Source of the DNA: Dendrolimus kikuchii
Lineage: Eukaryota > Arthropoda > Insecta > Lepidoptera > Lasiocampidae
Length of the DNA stretch: 64,000 nt
NCBI GenBank assembly: GCA_019925095.2
Contig: CM034411.1
Coordinates: forward strand, 14,322,001-14,386,000
Direction of reading: 5' to 3'
Shown here piece by piece: positions 53,998-63,165 of this stretch. Below the pieces are notes generated by a model, which searched no databases, was not told the origin of the DNA, and worked only from the letters and a program-made list of their open reading frames with translations. The translations under genes were made by a program, and so were the position numbers. Each line of letters starts with the position of its first letter. Positions within the stretch are counted from its first letter, which is position 1.

Positions 53998-54166
53998 TAG
54001 GAATTTGAGATTTAAGATCCCAACCACGGGACTAAAAATTGTACATATGTTTTCTATCTTCATTTTTTTCATTTTCAATCCCATGTCAGTTCCCCGTGAT
54101 ACAGGCTAGCAGTTCCTAGTGCGGGAATGAACGTTACTGCCATTATTATAAATGTAACCTCTTGAA

Positions 54167-54345
54167 TTGATCGTGTACTAGCAGAAGGCGATGTCAGGAG
54201 CCTTAAGAACAGACGAGCGTGCATGACAAGAGTTATGAATGTCAAAGAAGCAATTGAGGTGTGTAAGAATAAGCCTGAATGGCGCTCTGTTGTTCGTGCC
54301 TACCCCGCAAGGGAACTGGCGTGAAGTTATGTATGTATGTATGTA
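54167..54345 (+). mobile_element. RTE-like LINE A, copy 15
   Basis: Starts ATTGATCGTGTACTAGCAGA-like sequence and ends in (ATGT)n. TSD TGTAACCTCTTGAA (14 bp, first bases overlapping the tail repeat) at 54153-54166 and 54346-54359. Confidence 0.88.
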
Positions 54346-54359
54346 TGTAACCTCTTGAA

Positions 54360-54960
54360 GATATATCTTCGCTAAAATTAGTTTCGTTGCCCCAAAAAAG
54401 ACACTGTCCACTGTTACATAACAACAAATACCCACTGCGCTAAATAAAAATCTTTTAAATCCACTTTATCACACGCTTAACCAGATAACGATACAAAAGA
54501 AGGTGTTATGTGTTACAACAAATCTGCGATATGTCCGCTTTTGACGTGATAACAGTACGTGATTGGGTGACGATAAATCATTTCTGTGACCTCGTGTTGA
54601 CGGGTTCGTATAGTTTTTAAAAAATATTCGAAATTAAATTAATGTTTTAAAAAAAACAAATTGATAAATATTAAAACTAGGCGGAAGAACAGCGCTGTCC
54701 TATAGCAGCTAGCATTACGCTGAGTCTGGGTCCAATTTTAGGACTTATATTGATGCAGTTGTCATTTATAGGACTGAGTATTGTTAACATGTTTATTTGT
54801 TATAAATAAAAGAATTCTTCTTTCTTTCTTTCTATATTACTATACAAAGGTAACCCTTAAAGGTGTCCTATAAATGAAGCATTATCGAATCCCCAGATTG
54901 CATATATATATATATATATAGATACCCTCATTCCTGGATTCCCATGAAGGTTTCACCACA
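54360..54960. other. Spacer with retro-tail-like (CTTT)n
   Basis: TTATAAATAAAAGAATTC then (TTTC)n at about 54810-54832 looks like the end of an unidentified retro-repeat. A (TA)n run lies at about 54902-54921. Confidence 0.4.
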
Positions 54961-55250
54961 TAGAGAAAGAGAGAGATAACACTTTATTGCACACTAAAAT
55001 ACACAATTACAAAAACAGACCATATTTAAAATATTTTCTAGGCAATAAAATAGGCGGCCTTATCGCTCTATGCGATCTCTTCCAGGCAACGTAAATCAAA
55101 GAAATTTGAATCAGGTGATGTAGGCGGTGCAAAAAAGGGAAAAGGCAATAGATACATAAATACCCAAACTATTTAAGAAATAAATATATACCTATATAAA
55201 TAATCAAAACACATTCGAAACCCCCGCGACAACCTATAACCCCCCTCTTT
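54961..55250 (-). mobile_element. LINE J 3' UTR, copy
   Basis: GAGAAAGAGAGAGATAACAC, CTTTATTGCACACTAAAATA and GCGATCTCTTCCAGGCAACG, colinear with 45233-45430. Confidence 0.7.
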
Positions 55251-55625
55251 CCCTCTTCAAGAACAACAGTACTAGGTGCAACTCCCCTCCCTATCTCTAA
55301 AATGTGTAGAATTCTCAACAATAGCAGTGATATTACTGATTTACTTTGACTCCAAAAATCAATTGTATAAAAAGATTCGTTTAGCTCAAAAAAACACTAA
55401 TTAGACATAAGACTGACGGACAGACTAATTTCATTACCTTAAACAATTTAGTTATTTTTATTATTAGAGTTTAATTAAAAAACAGTGAAGAAATTAAACT
55501 GCAATCTGTGTTTACCTATAATTAGTTTTTACATCGCATTGTAAACCTTAGTCATAAGTCCAGTAAGTGATCAAATGTACAAAACTGTTAGTGATCCTTA
55601 ATAAAATAAAATAGTCATATACATA

Positions 55626-55630
<5 letters not shown>
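55251..55630. other. Spacer, nothing recognised
   Basis: No supported feature. Confidence 0.4.
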
Positions 55631-55703
<73 letters not shown>

Positions 55704-55765
55704 TACATATTATATGTGTGTGTGTATGTATGTATGTATATATATATATATACACACACATATGT
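55631..55765. repeat. Compound AT/GT microsatellite
   Basis: About 33 AT units (55631-55697), then interrupted TATACATAT, GTGTGTGT, (TATG)n, a second (TA)n and ACACACAC. Palindromic in character. The frames read across it are low complexity and not genes. Confidence 0.95.
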
Positions 55766-55795
55766 GTATACATATAAACATAACAACATAAAAAA

Positions 55796-55866
55796 ATGTC
55801 TGTTTTTTGCGCCACTCTAATATATTGATATATACACATATTAGGGTGGCGTAAAAAAACAGACAT
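55796..55866. repeat. Imperfect hairpin, about 28-bp arms
   Basis: ATGTCTGTTTTTTGCGCCAC and CTAATAT on the left are inverted at the right as ATATTAGGGTGGCGTAAAAA with ACAGACAT. The loop is TATTGATATATACAC-like. Compact MITE or TIR pair. Confidence 0.6.
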
Positions 55867-56618
55867 ATTTTTTTTCGAGTCTCGAGTGAAAAAATGCTAG
55901 CTTTGAGGTTTCAAGAACTCCCTCCAAAGGACAACTCAAAAAAATGTTTAAGAGGTCACTCCAAATTTTTTAAGATTTCAGAAAACACCAAAAACTAGTT
56001 TTTTATATATATAATATATACAAATTTCGTTTCAAACCCTTCCAGCTCCAGGGTTACTATCACTTGGCACTGATAATCTCTTACAATTCACCCTTAAAAT
56101 AAATTACCTCATTCTGCCCCACTTTCTATATATAACATATGATAATAAGGTCTGTCCTGTTTTTTCATACGAGATAAAATTTATAATTAAATTTTAGTTC
56201 TGTGTGATAATTCTGCTCATATATTTAGTTTTAAATGTTCATTAAGCTGTCTAAAACATCATTAAATAGTACAATTCGTTGCAAACATCGTCTGAGTGAT
56301 GTATTAAGATTATTTACTAACGAAAAACGACTGTAAGGGCGTCATGTAATATTTTTTCTTTTCAACAATTTAAATTCTGTCAGCCAATATAAGTCGTTTC
56401 TCGAAGCCACGTATTCAATATCGATTTCCCAACAAACTAATAACACAACAATAACAAGTTGTTGGTTGGTCTGTCTGTTGTCAAAGTCACGTGTACACAA
56501 ATAGTTAAATTAATTGAATTTTCAATACTTTCTAATATTTAAGATCACGTGATCTAAATCACTGTTATTATGGAGAGTTTGTTTGAACTTGCCAGTTTAT
56601 AGTGTTTAATTTTTTTTT
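55867..56618. other. Spacer, nothing recognised
   Basis: AT-rich; no supported feature. Confidence 0.4.
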
Positions 56619-56865
56619 ATTGTATAAGTTCAGCAGACAGGCAAACGGTTCACTTGATGGAAAGCGGTTACCATCGCCTATGGACATATGCAACAAGAAA
56701 GGTGCTACAAATGCGCTGCTGCTCTCTTAAGGGAGACTGGAACCGGGTCACTAATGCCCGAACACAACTCAAGGTTGTTATGGCGGCATACCTTAGGCCG
56801 GGCGTGGTAACCATCCAGTCGCGCAAATGCCCTACCATCTGGCTGTGGGTGGTTCCTGCACGGAT
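56619..56865 (-). mobile_element. SINE-like repeat B, copy 16
   Basis: T run at 56619, shared tail and body, then a deletion of most of the GC-rich head, leaving only TTCCTGCACGGATA. Confidence 0.78.
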
Positions 56866-56931
56866 AGTATATTGTAATATTCCTGTTGTGCTGTATTACT
56901 TCCGGTTCATAACCTATTACGCACGAAACAG

Positions 56932-57740
56932 TGGCTAGCGGCAGTGGAGTCTCGTCAATTCCTGTGGAAAGTTGAGTGTTGTCAATGACTACTACAACTG
57001 GAAGTTTGCGATGTGGATGATACTCATCCTTGAGGATTTATGGGAGTGCCGTGCTGTCGCAGGAAGTGAAGGACGAGAAGAAAGACCTAAAAGCGCTTGC
57101 TAAGATTTGCTTGTCGATATATAGCCGTATACGCAATTCAAAGACCACACACACATGAAGCTATTTTTTGAGGCAGGGGAAATACATGTCGTATACTACC
57201 GGGTCCTTTACTGGGATTAGACCAAAGGAATGAGAGTTATCCACTGAAGATAGCGCAGATAACAGAGTCGATTGCCGGCATGTGTGGGAACTCAGCAAGG
57301 TACCCCTATGTGGAGAGGTAACCCATGTGCTAATACCCCACTAAAACCACCTTCTCGCATGTACCCCGCTTATGGTAGGAAGAGCGTGAGACTTAGAACG
57401 TAGTTACGGCCACGCTGATCCCGCAAATCAGTGCTTGAGAATGGCCCGGTTAGTAGGGCAGCCTCAATTCATCAGCGGGGGTTTGATCCTCCGTTCCCCA
57501 GATGCTGGAGGACCCCTGACCACACATGAAGCTTGGATTAAGTTAGAACAAGCATTCCAAGGCATGGACTGTACAGAAGGTTGAGCTTGTTGAGACGTCT
57601 GTTCAGTATGAAGAGAAATGATCACGATTCGAAGATTTTGTCGCAGTCATAATATTAAGAGGGTTGCCATCTGATTATAACCAATACTATCACACCAACC
57701 GAGCCGTACCTAAGAGCCATGAACAATATAATAATTCCGG
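56932..57740 (+). pseudogene. Copia-type gag relic, interrupted
   Basis: Left part (56932-57150) reads ASGSGVSSIPVE, LSVVNDYYNWKFAMWMILIL and EDLWECRAV, then in another phase KKDLKALAKICLSI. The right part (from 57521) reads HEAWIKLEQAFQGMDCTE. Together they follow the order of the Copia gag (UBN2-like) domain: 'NYxxWKFxMxxxLxxEDLWE ... ALxxICLSI ... AWxKLExxF'. Single-base frameshifts and stops make it dead. It is split by an antisense R-type LINE. Confidence 0.65.
57163..57520 (-). mobile_element. R-type LINE 3' end, copy 3
   Basis: Antisense copy: T run, GAGGCAGGGGAAATACATG, GGGTCCTTTACTGGGATTAG, AGACTTAGAACGTAGTTACG. TSD CACACATGAAGCT (13 bp) at 57150-57162 and 57521-57533. Confidence 0.85.
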
Positions 57741-57893
57741 CATAGCTCTGTACTAACAGTGGTATTTAATCTGTACAATCAAACGTCATTATCATTAACG
57801 TCAAACAATAATGACAAGAGACTGATCATCGAGCTCCTCGCCCCCTTCTGATGACTGAACCGGACACGGTCACAACTATTTATAATATAATAT

Positions 57894-58329
57894 TGTTACG
57901 ACCTACACGCCGACAAACGTGAATTCACACCTGCATACCGTAAAAATACACTTTATTACCTTTCCGCATTTCGACTTCTTTTGTTTACTTTGTGTTTAAA
58001 GTTTGTGATTAGAAAACAGTCCATTGTGTATTGTAAACTTTTATGGCAGTCATTAGCCAGGTGTGATGGACTGATTCTAAGAAATTCGGTCACGCGGTCG
58101 GGCAGACATATTGTATCTGTGCAGTATAAAACAATGGCCCAATGGAGAGATCGGCAGTCAAGCGATAACCACGAGCGAAGCATGACTTGTGTACATTCGG
58201 TAATCTATTTAGTGACGGACTGGTTGTGTTCAGTTATATTTGTACCTGTGTTATACGTGTTTGTATAGTTCTAATAAACTCTATAATAATTCCAACGGCA
58301 TTTTAATTAGAGTCCTGCAAATCGTAACA
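57894..58329 (+). mobile_element. Solo LTR T (clean copy)
   Basis: 436 bp starting TGTTACGACC and ending AATCGTAACA; ends are inverted (TGTTACG/CGTAACA). Flanked by ATAT on both sides (4-bp TSD, AT-rich so only moderate proof). Contains a TATA-like CAGTATAAAACA near 58118 and AATAAACTC near 58273 as possible promoter and polyadenylation signals. No internal retroviral-type genes next to it. Confidence 0.75.
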
Positions 58330-58698
58330 ATATATTTGTTAAAATAATAACTGAAAGTTCCTGTAAAATAAGTAAAAATAAACATAATACAAAGACTATA
58401 TATGATGTTTATAATAATAATACAATAATAAGACTGGCTCTGTCACGTTACAAATTATTATGAAACTGTATTGGTTTGTGACGGTTACGATATATCGCAC
58501 GAAATCTATGTACACGTCTAGCAATCGGTCGCGATGACGTCTTGCTTTTAAATTATACAAAAATGTAATATCGTAATAAATAATAATTAAAATCACTCGC
58601 ATTATTAACCTTATCATACTTAACCGGAGATAATTGCAAGTAATCTTTAAAAATCATAACAAATTACATGTTTTTTATAATGCTGCGCTATCTATACT
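58330..58698. other. Spacer, nothing recognised
   Basis: AT-rich; no supported feature. Confidence 0.4.
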
Positions 58699-58898
58699 TC
58701 TATACTAATATATAAAGCTGAATAGTTTGTTTGTTTGAACGCGCTAATCTCAGGAACTACTGGTCTGATTTAAAAAAATATTTCAGGAGGATATAACAGG
58801 AGCGGAGCACCAATGAAGAATGTTTCAAAATCGGGGTGTTTTTTTAACTTACTTTTTTTTAACTATTCCACGCGGACGAAATCGCGGGCAGAAGCTAG
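58699..58898 (+). mobile_element. Non-autonomous Helitron-like repeat Q, copy 3 (full length)
   Basis: Starts TCTATACTAATATATAAAGC and ends CACGCGGACGAAATCGCGGG then CAGAAGCTAG, followed by T. The CGCG...CGCG stem precedes CTAG. 200 bp, non-coding; best Q copy. Confidence 0.72.
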
Positions 58899-59012
58899 TT
58901 GTTAATATACCTAACAATCGTGGATAGTAGATCATCGAAAGACGATTATACTGTTTTTGATCTGCGCTGCGATTAAGTTAGGACACACCCATCAAGTATA
59001 TATAATTATAAT

Positions 59013-59632
59013 AAATTATATTAATATGTGAAGCAAAAACTTTGTAGCCCTTTTTACGAAAATGCGCGGAAGGAGGAGTATGAAATTTCGCACACTTATA
59101 GTTGCGAAATATGCAAACCTTGGAACAGGTTACATATTTGAGCCGTTTGGGGTGGAGACTTTGGGCCCATAGGGGCCAAGTGCCCACAAATTATTTAAAA
59201 ATATTAAAAAACGTCTGGTCGATACAACAAGAGACCGGAAGGCTAGAGCTTACCTCGCTCAAAGGATTAGCCTCTGTATCCAGCGAGGTAATGCTGCCAG
59301 CCTTCTAGGTACAATGCCCAGCGACAGTGGTCTGGTGGGGGCTGGACGGGCTTTGATACAGGTTTTTTTATTTTTAAGCTAGGTTTATTATAGGATTGTC
59401 TTACTATTTATTACTTAGTTTATTTTTGTATTTAATCTTATTTTTAAGTTACTTTAGCTTTTTTCAATATTAAATAATTGGAAGGAAAAATTTGTATGAT
59501 AATAGAATGTAATATAACTTATAGTTTATACAGAGAAGGAGTTCAGATTGCCAATATTTATTTTTTAATTATGCATAAAAAATACATTAAATCAATAAAA
59601 AACATTACACACACTAAAGGAAATAAAACTAA
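59013..59632 (+). mobile_element. Helitron-like repeat P, copy 3, split by LINE E
   Basis: 59013-59103 (GTGAAGCAAAAACTTTGTAG, GGAGGAGTATGAAATTTCGC) and 59517-59632 (TTATAGTTTATACAGAGAAG, AATACATTAAATCAAT) join into one continuous P sequence once LINE E is removed. Confidence 0.65.
59104..59516 (+). mobile_element. LINE E, 5'-truncated
   Basis: Reads VETLGP, one stop, GPSAHKLFKNIKKRLVDTTR, then DRKARAYLAQRISLCIQRGN and AASLLGTMPSDSGLV. This extends the family E C-terminus by about 35 residues compared with other copies. TSD ACTTATAGTT (10 bp) at 59094-59103 and 59517-59526. Confidence 0.82.
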
Positions 59633-59786
59633 TTACGGAACTACGGTTTTAATGTAATAATTTCTTGTTGTAAAATTGCATGTATGCGTGATGTCATACT
59701 AGGGAGTCTCGCGAATGTGACCAACTGTGATAAGGCCGAGGGCTCCGTCAAAAAACATGAAATACGTGTGACGTGTAATTTGTAGA

Positions 59787-60019
59787 TTTTTTTTTGTTGC
59801 AGGAGATCAGCAGACAGGCAGACGGCCCACTTGATGGTAAGCGATTACCATCGCCTATAGACATTTGCGACACCAAAGGTGCTACAAATACGCTGCTGCT
59901 CTCTTAAGGGGAACTGGAACCTGGTCACTAATGCCGAAACACAACTCAAGGTTTTTATGGCGACATACTTTAGACCAGGGGTGGTAGCCATCCAGTCGGG
60001 CAAATGCCTTACCACCTGG
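59787..60019 (-). mobile_element. SINE-like repeat B, copy 17
   Basis: T run, GCAGGAGATCAGCAGACAGG, body to CCTTACCACCTGG. The GC-rich head is missing. Confidence 0.82.
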
Positions 60020-60230
60020 TAAAGATAGATAGCAACTTATGTCTGGTACCTATAATTACTAACCGTTTATTTGCCTTACGAGTGATTAAAATTTGACATA
60101 AGCTCTATACAAGTAATGTGAAATTTCTACCGGTATGGTAATTCTGTCCATTAGGCTCTTACGTATACGCGTCGGCAGTTAGGTACAGCTCTAGAGATTT
60201 AAGGGTTTAACTCTTACATTTTTTAATAAC

Positions 60231-60510
60231 TGGAAAGTGTGCATGATGAAAGAATGACTAAACAGATATATAATGCAAAAGTGGATGGATGCAGAAGTCG
60301 TGGAAGGCCACGACACACCTTCTATGATCAAATTGATCGTGTACTAGCAGAAGGTGATGTCAGGAGCCTTAAGAACAGACGAGCTTGCATGACAAGAGTT
60401 ATGAATTTCAAAGAGGCAAGTGAGGTGTGTAAGAATAAGCCTAAATGGCACTCTGTTGTTCGTGCCTACCCCGCAAGGGAACTGGCGTGAAGTTATGTAT
60501 GTATGTATGT
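60231..60510 (+). mobile_element. RTE-like LINE A, copy 16
   Basis: 83-codon open frame from MHDERMTKQIYNAKVDGCRS to PARELA stop, then (ATGT)n. Perfect TSD ATTTTTTAATAAC (13 bp) at 60218-60230 and 60511-60523. Confidence 0.9.
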
Positions 60511-60589
60511 ATTTTTTAATAACATACTTTTTTAACTTAGTTAAGTATACAACATTTTTTGAAATATAAAAAGAATTTTTTCTTGATTA

Positions 60590-60800
60590 TAAAATATATT
60601 TTATTCTTAGTTACAATTCTTGAATGTGTACATTAGAATTTTGAGCGAAATACGGCTAGCGCTGTGCGTGAGAGTGAGAGAGGAGAAGACTGCCTACCGC
60701 TGCCGTATGCGTGAGTGAAAGGGAAGCCAGACAGAGTGGCGTCGTAACGTATTACGTAACGAAGGGGTTTACTCTCCCATAAGAAGTTATCACTTCAAAA
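60590..60800. repeat. Dispersed repeat family O, copy 2
   Basis: Same blocks as 1709-1920, with a 40-bp insertion (GAGGAGAAGACTGCCTACCG) between the GCTAGCGCTGTG and GGGAAGCCAGACAGA blocks. Confidence 0.6.
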
Positions 60801-61088
60801 AATATTTTCGCAAACTTGTCACTACATTTTTGTAGAGACGTGAATGAATCTTTTGCCAATTTTCATATTTCTAGCCTTAAATTCTGAGTTGTGATAAAAT
60901 GTCGGACTGACAGCAGAATGGGACCATAAGAATGCTTTTTCACCTTTAGTTATCGCAATCCTTCAAATAATAAGAAGGTCAATGTATGTGCAAGTTTGAG
61001 TGTTCAGCCAGGGCCGGACCTAGTATTTTGGCCGCTGTAGGCAAACTCGAAAAATGCCGCCTCCACCAAAACTTAAGTAAACTTTAAT
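60801..61088. other. Spacer
   Basis: No supported feature; CCAGGGCCGGACCTAG near 61008 resembles an hAT-like end but nothing pairs with it. Confidence 0.3.
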
Positions 61089-61396
61089 GCGTGCAGGAAC
61101 GGAGAAAGAATACCGTTTCCTGTGGCCGGGCGGCCTGTCGTAAGACGCGACAAAACAACCCACAGCCAGGTGGTAGGTATTTGCCCGTCTGGATGACTAT
61201 CACTCCTGATCTAGAGTATGCCGCCATATCAACCTTGAGTTGTGTTCCGGCATTAGCGGCTAGGTTCAATTCTCACTTTAGAGAGCGGTAGCACATTGAT
61301 AGCGCCTTTGATATTACAAACGTACATAGGCGTCTGTAACCGCTTTCCATCAGATGAACCGTCTGCCTGTGTGCTGCACTTAAGCAATAAAAAAAT
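61089..61396 (+). mobile_element. SINE-like repeat B, copy 18
   Basis: Full length with many changes, from GTGCAGGAACGGAGAAAG to GCACTTAAGCAATAAAAAA. The A run forms the start of a perfect hairpin. Confidence 0.8.
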
Positions 61397-61440
61397 AACA
61401 AAAAGAAGTCTTCTATCTTTCTTCTTTTTGTTATTTTTTT
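61389..61440. repeat. Perfect 20-bp inverted repeat at the end of B copy 18
   Basis: AAAAAAATAACAAAAAGAAG at 61389-61408 is exactly inverted at 61421-61440, around a 12-nt loop. Confidence 0.75.
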
Positions 61441-61552
61441 TATGTAATTTTACTACTCATATATTTTCTAGATTCAAGTGAACGAATCAAAATATTTTTT
61501 TGGGTGTTGTTTGTTTTTTTTTGGGCTTTAGTAGTCCAAGCGTTTTGGCCGA

Positions 61553-61773
61553 CATTTTTGCCGCCGTAGGTCCGCCTGGTCCCGGTCGAAGGGGAAGGCC
61601 CAAGAAATGTTGGCTTGACGTTGTGAAGGATGACATGCGTGCCAATGGTCTCAAAACGGGGGATGCCGAAGACCGCGCGAAGTGGAGTAGAAAAAGTAGG
61701 AAAGCGGACCCTGGGCGTCGGAGTGAACGCTCCGAACGCAACCGGGATTTAACGCTCGGATGATGATGATGAG
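61553..61773 (+). pseudogene. LINE F C-terminus with (GAT)n tail
   Basis: FAAVGPPGPGRRGRPKKCWL, DVVKDDMRANGLKTGDAEDR and AKWSRKSRKADPGRR, stop at 61761-61763, then GATGATGATGA. This 'GRPKKxWLDxVKxDMRxxGLxxxDAxDRAKWRRxxRxADP' ending is typical of RTE-related LINEs. Upstream codons are T-rich and not part of the frame. Confidence 0.75.
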
Positions 61774-61981
61774 TCTGTTTAAATTCCATCTATGAAGTGA
61801 TTTCTTACTGAATTTGTACGCACTCAAATGACACGATTACGGAAAGGCTGGTCGCTGTATCAGACAAGCTATCGCTGTGATTGATTGTTTACCGCATATT
61901 AACATTATTATATTGTACAAATTGTGTTTATATAATTATGTTAGTGTTAGCTAATACAAGTGTAAATCAGTTTTAACATAT

Positions 61982-62340
61982 TGTTACATGCCGACAAAAG
62001 TGAATGCACACCTGACTGCCGTAAAGCACAGTTTATTCCCTTCCCGCATTTGGACTTCTTTTGTTTATTTAGAAAAACAGTCTATTGTGCTAGTTTATGG
62101 CCGTTCGCAGGCAGATAATTAAGCAGGTGTGTGAACTACGTACTTCTAGGACATTAAGTCGACGATACGGACGGGCACACTTTATTTGTGAAGTATAAAA
62201 CGACGGCAGGATGGCGAGGGGAGGGGTCTAGCGAGAACCGCAGTCAAGCGACGATTACGATACGAGCAAGACGTGTACCTTCGATAAGCTATATAGTGAC
62301 GGACTTTGCGCGTGTTATTGAATCCAACCAATTAAAGTCC
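61982..62340 (+). mobile_element. LTR T, 3'-truncated copy
   Basis: TGTTACATGCCGACAAAAGT, GAATGCACACCTGACTGCCG, the TATA-like GAAGTATAAAACG and AGCTATATAGTGACGGAC follow the order of the clean T LTR. The last 80-100 bp are missing. Confidence 0.65.
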
Positions 62341-62429
62341 AACCTTATAACATCTGGCCTGCTGAAAAAGTATCTTTCGCCAGAATACGTATAGATTGAT
62401 ATCAAAAATGATTCATATACGTCCCCCTA

Positions 62430-62957
62430 ACCTACATATTAATAAGTGAAGCAAAAACTTTGTACCCCTTTTTACGAAAATTGCGCGGACGGAGGAGTAT
62501 GAAATTTCGCACACTAATAATTTACTAGTTGTCCCGGCAGACGTTGTCCTTCCCTGAAAAAATAAAAATCTAGGCCTCAATTCTAGTGCCACCTACCGAT
62601 TCCAATTGTAAATCTAAACCACCCACTCAAACACAAAAAGTTTAATCAAAATCGGTAAAGTCGTTCTCAAGTTATGTGCGTACATACATTTCTAAGGTTC
62701 ATTTTTATATATAAAAAAATAATATAGAGTAGAAGCGACGAATGCTATTTTTTTTTAATTATGCAAAAAAATACATTAAATCAATAAAAAAAACATTACA
62801 CACGCTACCATGTATTTGACACACACACGCATATATACTCTTTTGTTTATTGTTAAAGTCAAATCAACAGTGTAGCCTTGGCGAAGTCTGTGATTAGAGA
62901 AGTATAGTCTTTAACAACAAATTATTATGGTCGTATTTCGACCACGGGCAACCACTA
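62430..62957 (+). mobile_element. Helitron-like repeat P, copy 4, with a nested Helitron
   Basis: Left part 62437-62522 and right part 62736-62957 (AATGCTATTTTTTTTTAATT to CGACCACGGGCAACCACTAG) rejoin as P. CTAG at 62954-62957 is the 3' end. A type 3 repeat lies between. Confidence 0.62.
62525..62735 (-). mobile_element. Helitron-like repeat type 3, nested in P
   Basis: CTAGTTGTCCCGGCAGACGT at the left, TCATTTTTATATATAAAA at the right. On the minus strand it runs from TTATATATAAAAATGAACC to CGGGACAACTAG. Confidence 0.6.
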
Positions 62958-63165
62958 GCATATATAAATCATATAATGTATATATAATATATATAAAAAG
63001 TAAAACCTAAAGTTTGAAACATCAATTCGGTTTTCCTTAATCACTTAATTAATTGATTAAAAATGCTAGATAAATATCAGAGTAAATTTATCATAATGAT
63101 TATTCTTACTTTATGATAAGAATTGTTAAGTTACTACGTAAAAGTGTTAAGGGTTAAGAGTTAAG

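Noticed and set aside
55598..55866. Tyrosine/isoleucine-rich frames on the minus strand
   Set aside because: They are translations of the AT/GT microsatellite, with no protein-like composition.
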